A model generated the notes under the pieces. The model saw nothing but the letters and a program-made list of their open reading frames with translations, made no database searches and was not told the origin of the DNA. Below, in pieces: positions 1 to 12,100 of a stretch of 64,000 nucleotides of DNA (position 1 is its first letter; each line of letters begins with the position of its first letter). This DNA comes from Apteryx mantelli (Eukaryota > Chordata > Aves > Apterygiformes > Apterygidae): contig NC_089980.1 of assembly GCF_036417845.1 (NCBI RefSeq), positions 53,442,501 to 53,506,500 of the forward strand, written 5' to 3'. The translations under genes were made by a program, and so were the position numbers.

Positions 1-24
1 GAATTTTTGTTTTTGTATCTTTAG

Positions 25-108
25 GTCAATCTAAAGAGACCATGCCCGTTCTGGGCTGACGATGGCCATTGCTCTATCAAAGATTGTCATGTAGAGCCTT
101 GTCCAGAG
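25..108 (+). CDS. ERO1B: ERO1B coding exon a (shuttle cysteines)
   Basis: 84 nt, phase 0 at both ends, acceptor ...TTTAG and donor GTATGG. It encodes 28 residues, VNLKRPC to EPCPE. It holds the outer (shuttle) disulfide in GHCSIKDC and the flanking regulatory cysteines RPC and EPC. It is the first exon in the window; the preceding intron runs off the left edge. Confidence 0.95.
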
Positions 109-3100
109 GTATGGATCAAATAATATAAAATAGAAAAGGTTTGTTAGGCTAAACAGTTTGCTAATTTACGGTGCACGATACTACTCCGCAATAGTAAACT
201 TCAAAACTTTTGGAATATCAGACTTCATAGGTGTAGTTCCATTATCTCCTCTCCTTTAGAAGAAATCTCCTTTCCAGTCATGCTGTATAATTTGCTTAAG
301 GAAATGGTTATGCTGAGTGTAAGTCAAATGCTGTAATAGTTGTTAGTACATCAGCAAATGTATTACCATCCATGGTTAGCTTTAATCAGGTATTTCTTAA
401 TCCAGGACTCTCTTACACAAAATGTCTGCTGCTGCTGCTATTTTCATTCTTTCCAAATAAACACAACTGTAAAATACATAGCTTACTTCTGGAAAAGAAA
501 GTGACTTCTAGAAATAGTCATTCTCATCTCAGTTTCTAAGATCTAGAGACTGAGATAGGTCCTTGCCTGTCCAAAGTCAGAGCAAGGTATTTGTAGCCTA
601 GGCCTTTTTGCTTCCTGGGGTAGTCTTCTATCCAGTGACCTACAGCATGCTCTTAACAGACATTGGTGCAAAATAATAGGTGGTGGAATTGTCTGATTTT
701 ATAAACTGCAAAGCACTGTTGAGTCTACAAGAGCAATTTTAATCTCTTAACAACAGAATGTTTTAACTACAGATTTGACCAGAAAGCAGGGTAAATAATT
801 CAGTACATAGCTGATGGGAAAAAAATTTTATGGTAGTTGGTAAATATGAACTTTCACTCACTTAATATGTTTTTCTGTATTTTTAAAGAGTCAGTTTTAT
901 CAATGGGAAGAAGTTCCTACTCTTTCTTTTGTTATGTAGAGCTAAACACATTTCACCAAAAATAGTGTGTATAAATTTGGAGGTTTTGAGCATGGTTATA
1001 TTAACAGTGGTAGCAGTACACTAATTCACATAGCTGTATTGTTTAACAATGAAAGATAAAAATTTCAAGGTAAAGTTTAGAATTTTGTATTTAAAAAGTT
1101 GAATAGTGGAAAATAAATGTTTACAACTTTTCTTTGTGTCTAGTATTAAAAAGATGTCCTGTTCATTGCCAGGCTTAGCAAAAATCAATCCGAGTGTGAA
1201 CCTATGGGTTTAAAAAAATTTGGTGGGGTGAGGTGGGAAGGAAGGCAACTTAGCTGTCCATTTGAAAAATCTGGTAGATTCTTAATTATATGATGAATCC
1301 TAATGATCCATTTATATAGGTTTCTTCCTTTATGGATGACAAAGCATTTTGCAAATGTGATTTATTGAAACTTCATGACTGAGACTAGAACTTACAGTAA
1401 TTGATACCTCACTGTCACCCAAGTGACTCGTCAGGACATGTATACAATGTACATCTTGGCTTTTCAGAAGACACTGAAGACAATCATTTCTTAGCCTATT
1501 TGGAAATTTTGTGTCTTCAATTAAAAGGTAGTCTTCCCTTGATATGTGGTAAATGTCACGCTTAATTTAAATTTTTGAGATATTATATACATCAGTTTAT
1601 AAACACTTTCTGCAGATTGGTTTAACTATGTTTAAATTATGACTCATCTGTATTTTTACTCAATCATCAGGTAATAAAGTTCAGATTAATTGTAACAATA
1701 TTTACTAATGAAATCTTAAATTTAAATAAAAGGATGATAATAGTTATTTTTCCCTTCAAAAATAATATATTTGAAATACCCTAAGGTCTCAGTCATTTTT
1801 TCAAATAGAATAAATAACTTTAAATTTGTTATAAACTGTAGCACTGTTTTGGATATAATATGTTGAGAAAATAAAGGTGCAAGCTAATTACATAAAACAA
1901 GTTGGCTTCTGTAGAAATGATATTTCTAATTCCTAGACTTTAATCTAGCCATAATCATTTGTATGAACAATATAAGAACAGTGAATTATTTCTATTTTAG
2001 AGCAAAGTACCTGTTGGAATTAAAGCTGGGAGCTCTAATAAAGTAAGTAGTCATTTATTTTTGGACTTTTTTCTGATTCACTGTAATCCTAACAATTCAG
2101 TAGTGTCTAGCTTTCTATCACAAACTTTCCATCTTGGCATAGTGATGAAATTGTTAACATAACTGATGAGTTTCTTTGTGGCTTGTATTTTTACTTTTAT
2201 GCATAATGTAACATCGTGTTTCTGACCTAATTAGTACTGTCATGCCATTCTGAGTCTTTCATAGCTTGAGTTGGCACTCACTGAATCAATGAATGACCGA
2301 AGATGGCTGTACATGGTCACTGAATGCCTGATGTAAAATTCTCATTAATTTCTGAGCTACCTTCTCTAATGCTGTAGACAGATACACAGTTGCAGTAGCA
2401 GTGCAGTCTTTTGTAAGAACCGTGTATAAATACGACCTGTAATATTCAAAAAAGAAGAATGATTGTATGTAGTTATGTCACATCTAATCTTGAGGAGGTC
2501 ATTAGCCTAAAGATAATTTAGGCTAAACCATTTTAAAATGATTTAGCTGCAAGCTTAAGCTGTCAGTGTGCGCTGTTGGCTTTTGCTTGCTTCTGAGCCA
2601 TCCTGCTTAGATCGCCAAGTGATCTTAGCAAAGCCAAACAAGTGAAGAAGGCATGAAGACCTATAAAGGAGGTCAGAGAAAACAAAACAAAAAAAAACCA
2701 ACCCCCCCCTCCCCAAAACCCAGAATACCCCCAAAATCCCAAACACAGTGCCCAAGATAAGGATCTTAGCAACTGAAGGAAGGTTTTTCTGTTGAGTGCC
2801 TTCGCTCTGTTGTAGACTCGTACTTACTGTTGCTTAACTATGAATCTTCATCCTCTGCAGTTATCTGTCATAGGCAGTGCAGTACTTCAGGTGGACTTTC
2901 CACCTCACTGGACAGCTATAGTCACTGCTTACTAGCCTGAGTATAGTCCACTGTGTCATAAATTTTCTTGGCATTTTGGCATTTTGGAATTTTCTTGGCA
3001 TTAGGTTTAAACCTTATGCCAAGAAAGATCACTAAAGACAGCTGAGGGGAATACTTTATTGTAAGTGGATGACTTCCGTGTATTCTACTGGCATGGACAA

Positions 3101-6100
3101 TGCAGACAAGTCTGTCCAAGCTCCAGCTCAAGAGGAAGTCTTGTCTCCTATTTGTACACATATTGGTAAGCTCAGTCTGAAATCAAGTGTGACTAAATGT
3201 GTTTTGGTATAAGCAGTAGTTGCTCTGGAAGAACTTTGGTGCTGTCTCTGGACAGAAGATTTTGAGTTTTAGCTGGAAAATCAGTTGCTACTTCTCTTTT
3301 TCATTGACTCTGTCCTCCTCTAAGCTTTATTGGAGAGAAACTGACTCCTGAAATACCATAATGCCTTTTTGGAGACAAGCTTTTAGAAGTGATAATGATT
3401 CTTCCAATAAGTGAACACGAATTGAGGCATTTGAGCCTCCTGATTATTCCTGTGAGCCCTAATGAAGGTGTTAATTAGTACCAAAACAGTATGCTGTTTT
3501 TAAGATAGTTCACAAGAGGAGATTGAGTTGTACTTCCAAAGTGAAACATCAGCCACCTTTTTATTTCCCAACACTAGAGGGGGAGGATTTGGGAAACTAT
3601 CATTTGCTGGTATATTCGTTACAGTTTCCTTTTTTGAATTGCCTTGCAGGCTGTTGCAATCAGCTGCAGTACTGGAAGTTGGGCAATTCCACACCTTTAA
3701 TTTTAGTGGAACTAAGAGATTCTTCTTACCTGCTTTTCTCTCAGAATTATAAATACTTCTGTAAGAAAATTGTCATCAGGACTGACATAAGTCTTACCTA
3801 CACTGTTATGATACTTCTTATGATTGATCTTTCTTGGAACCAATTAAAAATTGGCAATCTCGTTGAATATCCCTTTTAAGGAAACATCAGATTCATCTTA
3901 GTATGGACGTTTTGATTCAAGGAGTATGTAGACCTTTAAGTACTGTGCTATTAGACTGTGCTTGGTTTGTTTGGGAATATCTTGCATCTTGTGGGTTATC
4001 CTTAAAGTATTGGTTTAAGGGGGAAAAAATGGGGGTAGAGGGGGGACATACTAGTTTTATACTTGGCCAGTTCATCTCTTTCATCCAGATAGTGTCTGTC
4101 TTGCAAAGGGGGGAAACAACCAAAGGCATCTTTCAATAATCACAAAATCAAAGAATAACTGAGTTTGGAAGGGGCCTCTGAAGATCATCTGGTCCAACTC
4201 CCACCCTGCTCAAGCAGGCTCGCCTTGAGCACATTGCCCAGGACCGTGTCCAGACAACTTCTGAATATCTCCAAGGATGGAGACTGCAGAACCTCTCTGG
4301 GCAACCTGTTCCAGTGCTCAGTCACCCTCACAGTGAAGAAGTATTTTCTCATGTTCAGATGGAATTTTCTGTGTTTCAGTTTGTGCCCGTTGCCTCTCAC
4401 CCTGTTGCTGAACACCACTGAAAAGTGTCTGGTCCTGTCGTCTTTACACCCTCTCATCAGACATTTAGAAACATTGATGAGATTTCCCCCTCCCCCTTCC
4501 CCCCGACCTTCTCTTCTCCAGGCTGAACAGTCCCAGCTCTCTCAGCCTCTACTCGTATGAGAGTTGTTCCAATCCCTTAATCATCTTTGTGGCCTTTCAC
4601 TAGACTTGCTCCAGTAAATCTGTATCTGTCTCATACTGGGAGGCCAGAACTGGACAGATGTGGCCTCACCAGTGTTGACTAGAGAAATGGATCACCTCCC
4701 TCAGCCTGCTGGCAACGTTCTTCCTAATGCAGCCCAGGATACCGTTGGTTGTCTTTGCCACAAGGTTGCATTGCTGACCCATGTTCACCATGTTGTCCGC
4801 CAGGACTCCAAGGTCCTTCTCTGAAAAGCTGCTCTGTAGCTGGTTGGCCCCCAGCCTGTACTGGTGCACGGGGTTATTTTTCCCCAAGTGCAGGACTTGG
4901 CATTTCCCATTGTTGAGTGTCATGAGGTTTCTCTCTGCCCATTTCCCCAGCCTGTCAAGGTCCCTCTGGCAACACAACCCTCTGTATCAGTCACTCATGC
5001 CAGTCTGCGATATATTTTGTATTATCTGAGTTATACTCTCTTAAGTAGGTGCACTCAAGGTAGAATCCTGTGGAGAGATCTTCTGTGGTCCAAGTCCTTG
5101 GCTTCTGAGCAGTTTCCTATTACCCTTCTCTTCTAATGTAGAAGGGCTTGTAAACTTAAAGCTTTTTTTCAGATTTTCATGTTTTTCTGTTTGCTTTTTT
5201 GTTTAACTATAGAGCTTAGCAGAGATGACTCTTCTGCTTTTGGAATATTAGCTAGCCTCAAAGACCAGGGTTACATTTCCACAGCTTCCTCACAGATGTG
5301 CGGTTAGCAATAGAGAATCTCTTTTTAACTCTTTGCACCAAGATAGCCTTTTTTGAAGTGGTGATGGAGAGGCCCAAAGTAGCTTCCCTTTCTATGGCCT
5401 TGTTTCATCTGAGTGGTGAAAGCGTTTTCTGGGGACAGGCTCTCAAGAACTGTCATGACAGTTGGTATATTAACCTTTGAAGCAAGGTACAGGATGCAGT
5501 AACTCAAGGTTACAACATTTAACTTCATTTATTACTTCCTGGCCACTTCTCTTCTGTTTTCTTTCAGAGGCTGCTCTTGGGAGATCTTGCTTTGGCAAGA
5601 ACCGATACTTTGTCCTGATCTAGATCACAGAGCAACAGAGGTCCCATAGCCTTTTCTGGTAAACACTGGAGAATAGTGGAGTCTGGAAACATACTTTAGA
5701 CTTGAATGTTCACTCTGTTTGGAAACTTAGATTTAGTATGATATTCTTGGCAGTAATTTTTTCACTTCAGGGTAGGGATTGGTTTGCAAATCTAGACATG
5801 CAGAATGTTTACTTCAGCATCTCAGTATGTTATTTCATCAGCAGGATCTGTTTCATTTTAGGTCAGATCCATTTTTAGTTGTTTTTTCCATTTAACAGCC
5901 ATATGATGCTAAAGAATGAGCCCCACACCTAGGAAATCCAAGAAAATTGAGTGAAAAGTTTTCAAGAGTAATTATTTATTAGAGGCAAGTCCCCTAAAAA
6001 AGCTTAAATGATTTTTTTTAAAAATCGCCTTCACTTTTTTGGTCTTCAGTAGGATCTGCTATTTCTCCTCTAACAATTACATCTTATTCCATTCTAGTGT

Positions 6101-9100
6101 TTCTAAGTGTACATTAGGCTCATCTTGCACAGTACCATTTCCAGGTGAGAGGAAGGCCTGTTAGTTATTCATCTGTCCTACAACAGAAGTGCAGGTTTGT
6201 TTTGCTGTGTTGAACCATGTAATTGCTTGTATTCGCATGGTGTATGAGATAATATGAACCCTTCAAAAATGCTCTTTAGAAATGAATGTTGTTCTCCGTA
6301 ACCTTTCATCATCCTCCCCAAAGTCTTTTGTCCTTGATGTATAATGCAGGGCATCATGTGCAAGGTTTTGTTATGTAACCCTCCTTCTCTGGGTCATTTT
6401 AGGCAACTTTTAGAGTGTGCAAAGAGACTCTAAGCTGGGTGGACAACATGGAAGTGCAGAGCAATTGACTAATGTGCAATGTGGCTAGCTAGGACTAACA
6501 AACTCTTAGCCTAAGCATTAATTTTAGTATGATAAAGTCCTTAAGTCTTTGCTTGCCAGACAGTTGTCAGTCAAATGGGAAAGGGTTAGCCTCCCTTGCT
6601 CCTTGGTATAGGGTGATCCTCAGTGTGGCTGAGCTGCCATTGTCTGACACCTTCCATACTGATTTTATACGTTTTTGAGTCGGTTTCTTTGCTCTCAAAT
6701 CTTTGAGCTGCTGCATATCGACATCTCAACAATCTTATCTCTGTCTGCAGTTTTACCTGTATCTTTCTTAGACCCAGTCTACATATTTTTATATTTTCTC
6801 AAAGCATTCTCACAAACTTAGCAGTTTTCTCAGAAATTTAACTTGTGCACAAATGCACAACTCAAGCAGTTGTGCCATGTCAAAACTAGACCTTGGATCA
6901 CAGCTCAACCTTTAGGTTTACTGAACATATGATAAACAAATTTTTAAGGAGCAGTAAAAGTACAAATGCAAATGTATATTTGAAACAAATGTTCTTGCTT
7001 ACTTACATGAACAGTTTTAAGTAAATCCTTGCTGTGGCATGTGCATTGTGAATAAAAACCCTGCAGCTTTTCTAAATGCATGTAAGAAATAAGAACTGGA
7101 GTTTGACCACAAGTCTGTCCTCAGAAATGAATTACACTTTTTTTTTTTTTAAATTTATCTAATTATTCTCTTTCTTCGCTGTTTCTGAAGAGTTGATCAA
7201 AACCTTTACTATGCAGAGACAGCTCAAAATAAAAATGGAAGCTAATGCCAATAATAGTCATGTCAATAATAGTACAATGTTGTGAACTCAATAATAGGCT
7301 TTGATACTATCAAATGTACTGGACACTAAAATAAATCTTATGATTTGAAAACATGAATTTCACAGTGACAATCTGAATAATGGTTTAGTTTTGGCTTGTG
7401 AATTGATGCAAGTATGTGCTCTGGAGTGAAGGGAGGCCAGTGGTTTAGCTTTATGGTAAGCTATTGGTTGCTAACATTAAGTCATTTTCTGTATTTCTTG
7501 GAGGCTGATAAGATAAAAATCTCTGTGATCCTTAGGCTCAATCTGAAAACCCCCCAAAAAGAGGAAGTTGGGTTTGTTTGTTTGTTTGTTTTTAATGAGT
7601 ACTGATACCATCTATTATGTTCCCAAACTGTTAGAACTTCTTTTCGAGCTTTTAGCTGACAGGCTAACAAATTTCCTGGTGACATAAACATAGTATAGTG
7701 GAATAGGGGAATTCTATCTTTAATTCTTTAAATGTTTTACTTAACCTCTTACTATTAGAATACTTCTTTTTTTCCTGGATTACTTCTTAAAAATGTAGAA
7801 TCAGAGTTCAGCTCAAATTCTTCAATTCTGGTTTTACTCTAGAACAATCAAAATCTGAATTCAGTTCAAGAAGCCTCTCTTTCTGGTCTGTGCATGCTTA
7901 AATTGTGTTTATGGACAGGATGAAGTGAAACATAAGGGGGAAATGACCAAAACTGATAAGCTTTCCTACAAAACTGACCAAAAAAACCTTGCAGCGTGAT
8001 GATGCTTGCAAAATACAATGTGTATGGGTATAACAACGCTTGTCTTTCAAGGTCAGTTTATAAGAATGTAAAAAAGTATCTAAACCACTTCAGAACTCTA
8101 TTTAATAAAAAAACTTTTTTGACATATTTGGCTGAATTATCTGTGGTATTTAAATCAACAGGATGAAATTGGCCTGATGAAAGTTAGTGAAGAAAGACAG
8201 AAATAAGAAATGTTCCAAAATTACTTGCCGCTTCCAAAACTGATGATTTTTCCCCAATACTGGCAGATTCACTTCTAAACTCAGAAATACCTCTCACATC
8301 ACCTTTTTTTTTCCCTCAAAGAATTTTAGGTAATTTACTTGCATACTAAATATAAACTTTCTTACAGTATTCAAAAGCAGCAAATAATTCCGAAGAATTG
8401 GAAGACTGTGAGCAAGCTAACAAACTAGGAGCAGTTAACAGTACTTTAAGGTATGCTGTGATTTACAAAAATAATACAAAAATAGTAATAAAACAGCATT
8501 TCATTTTGTCTGTCTTGTTTTTGCCATGTGCTGGTTTTCGTTCTTCATTCTTTCCATAGTCCATTAAAAAGTAAATGTGAAATGATGCAAGAACATCTGA
8601 CAGTAAAGGTTTTAAGAAAGTGATAAGTAGACTCTTTCCTTTCTAAAAAGTAGACTTCAATATTAGTTGAAGGAGATATTTTATGGCATCGGGAGGGAGG
8701 AACCTTGCAAATAAAAACACATTTTTTTTCCTACTTTTTACTGATATTAACCTTCTTTGTTCTTGATGACTGTGCTGAATTAAGGGATTCTGTCCTGCTC
8801 TGTCCTCTGTTACTGATGTGCCTGTTTGTGATCATTCAGTGAACCAGATCAGGGAGCCTATAAGTTATTGTATTGTTGGCAAAGTTACTTTTTTAGCTTG
8901 GATCAATTCCCTGATCTTGCTTATTGCATGGCACAGTCAAGGTTGGGTGGGAGGAATTCTGCAGGATGGTGTTGCCACTGAGTAAGAAAGTGTGTTAACA
9001 GCACTCACAGAAACTTGTGTTCTTCTAGATTCTCCACCTTTAAAAAGTAGAAATAGAAAAATCGGTTCTGTTGAAGGAGAGATCTGGTGACTTTGGCCAT

Positions 9101-12100
9101 AGAAACAGTTTTACCTGATAGAGATGTTTGGACTCTTTCCTCTAGCAAAATGAGGCTGCCATGAAAAAGCAACTGCTTCTGCCTGGTGTGTAGTATTTTA
9201 AACCTGAGTGGAGTGTCTCTCCATTTTTTTAGGGAAAATAAGTCCCACTCCTGTAGGACAAAAGAATATGAAATTGAGCATATGTACAGAGAATTAAAGA
9301 GAAGATTACCTTTTGTGAGATTGGGGAGTTGGGAGAGGGCAGGTAATGGATCTTGAAAGAGCAAGAAGAGCTTGTGATTTGTAGGCCAACCTCCACATTC
9401 TCTATCTAGTAGTGCATCATTCTCATGGGTTTGGGTTATTTTCCTTTATCAACTGTATTTCTTATGATAGCAAATGTTTTCTGGTAGTAATTACTGGAGA
9501 GGTTCATCAGGGAAGCTTTTAAGGCTTCTCGGCTAATACCAAATATAAAGTCTCCTATTGTGATTTGGCAGAAGATAAGAACTGTATCTTGTTGCAGAAT
9601 TGCCTCTATACAAGTGAGCTCGTTCTAATTTGATCGCACTGAATGGGGGGTTCTCATTATTTCAAGGCACTTCACTCTATCCTAGAACAGGAGTTCCCAA
9701 ACTTAACTTTGCTTACATTTTGCTATTAACATCAGTAGTTTTGTACTGCATATGTATGTAGAAGGAAGCATTCAACTTTTGGCACTGTGTTTCATAATAT
9801 GGGAACTTCTAGGTACCTGTCTCTCTGCCTTGAAAATGCCAGGATGAGTGTAATACCGTTGTTGTTTAGAAGGCTTAAGACAAATCATACTCATAGAATA
9901 ATTTAGTTTGGAAGGGGCCTTTAGGGATCCAACCTCGCACTCAAAGCAAGGCTAGCTATTGTATGTCCCTTTGAAAGTAAGGGTTAAAAAATACTATAAT
10001 CTATTAAAAATGATAGTTGCTAAAAGAACTACTTTGAAAAGTGTTTAAAAACTTGTGCTATGGAAATATTTTATCAAGCTTTTACTGAAGGGAGAGAAGT
10101 CATTGCCATTGCACAGTTTGTTCAGATAAGGACAATGAAATCTTTCTTGCTGTCTTATGTTAATCTTACCTTTAGATGTGTTGCAGTTGATGCCTTCTTG
10201 AATCTTTGTACAGCTAAAGAGCAGTAACTCCATATATTCTAGAGTGTCAGATACAGTAATTCAGAATTCAGTTCCAGGTTACTTTATGTGGATCATATTT
10301 CTTTTGGTAGCTCTTATTAACATTGTTTATTTAAAAGTTTAAAACCAAATGTATTTTCTTCCCTTCAGTAACCAAAGTAAGGAGGCTTTCATTGACTGGG
10401 CAAGATACGATGATTCACAGGATCATTTTTGTGAACTTGATGGTAAAATGTTTAAGCTTTTTCAGAGTGTTTGTTTGATTTGCTGTCTCTTTAAAACAAA
10501 ACATGTGCACACACACCAGATTGTAGTTGCTCTGCAAATAACTATTTTTAAAAAGTTTTAATTTTGTACTAAATGGACATGTGATAGTTCATATTATCTT
10601 ACATGTAGAGAATGCAGTTTTTACATGGAGCAATTGGTAGTCTGTATAGTACGCACAGACTATTACCTCCTTTTGGTATAGTGAGCAGGCGACATCGATG
10701 TAAATAGAAAACAAGAAAATAAATGGGAAAATTTTAGCATATTTTTTAAAAATTTACTTCTGACAGAAGAGTTGCATATGATACAAATACAAGACAACTT
10801 AATTGCACCTAATTTAGTTTCTTACTGCCGTATTATCTTTGCTGCTATTCTATTGTCTATGCTTGGGCTGAATCTGTTCCTTTCCAGCCTTCCTATGTTT
10901 CAAATGATCTCTGTACTAAACTCACCCTTATTTGTAAAGACTTTCTTATTGTTAAAACAGTAGGATACTGGGGTTGTCTCTTTCCTCTGCTCCACATGTG
11001 TAAGTCCTTTTATTTGCTTCTAACATTCAAAGCATAGAGGAATGTTTTGCAGATAAACATGAAAATTGTTATATTCAGGAATCTAGCAATGGCTGCCTAA
11101 ATCCTTTTTAATAAATACCTTAGCCTCCCATGCTAGAAAGACTCAGGACGTAATGCAAGATGTTTTAATCTATCTTTAGGCTGATGTTTGGTTTCACCTG
11201 AGAAAGTAGCAGCTGTAGTGGACTTAATTGCAGTTCTCTTTCAGCACTTTTACTGTGTTTTAGCTGTGAAAATTTTCTGTATAAACTGTTTAGTAGTAAA
11301 TACTCAGTGAGCATTACTGTAGACCTGAAACCGTATATGCAATAAGCTGCTGTTGTCTCTGCTATCTTCAAGTTGCCCACTTACTCAGCTTTTTAAGAGG
11401 ACTCCTTTGGGAGAGGTGTTTAGTTTATGGAACATTTCTTTTAGAAGGAGGATTAACTTAAGTAATTCTTGATTCCGCTGCACCTCTCCTCATGTCATGC
11501 CCTGCTGAATGGGGAAGTGCTGCCCGCCACTGTGTACTTCCAGTGCCTTTTTGCACTGCCTCTGGCACGCGTCTCACTGCATGGTGGGAAGCTGGTTCAG
11601 TTGATTAGAATAGCCAAAAAGTAAGTTGGTATCTTCTCTCCCTAGCCCCTGGGTTGTTGGGATGGACTGGCTTAGCTGGTGCAGTGGGAGAGGTGAGGGA
11701 GAGGAAATCACCTGACTGGGAGTGACTGGGAGGGGGAAGAAACTCTTGTTCTCTTGCTCTCCTCTCTTCCCATTGGTGACAGGGAGCTCCTCATTGACTC
11801 AGCTGCAGTGCAAAACTATACCTTCAGTTTTGCTCCTATAGCTTTTTGTCAGGCTTATGATAAACTAGATCAGGGAATTGATCTAACTGGAAAAAACCTT
11901 CTTAACCCAGATCAGATTTCCATCTGTTTTGCTGCACTGCCCCACAGACTCCAGGTGTGGGTGGACAACGAGAGGAACAAGTGGGGACCTGAAGTGACCA
12001 GGAAGGCTAGGAACTGCTTAGGTCAGCCATGCTGACAAATAAAGCAAGCTGTAGTTTGACTTTGTCCCATCTGGCACTCAGTGTGTTCTTGTGTCTTGTC

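Larger units (their letters stand above)
2043..8367 (+). other. ERO1B: ERO1B intron (6.3 kb) carrying a CR1 copy
   Basis: The longest ERO1B intron in the window. It holds an A/C-rich low-complexity stretch (2683-2745), a degenerate CR1 on the minus strand (4141-~5070), and otherwise unannotated AT-rich DNA. Short open frames here lack similarity to anything I recognise. Confidence 0.9.

Noticed and set aside
4165..4560. 131-codon plus-strand frame
   Set aside because: Antisense to the CR1 ORF2 remnant.
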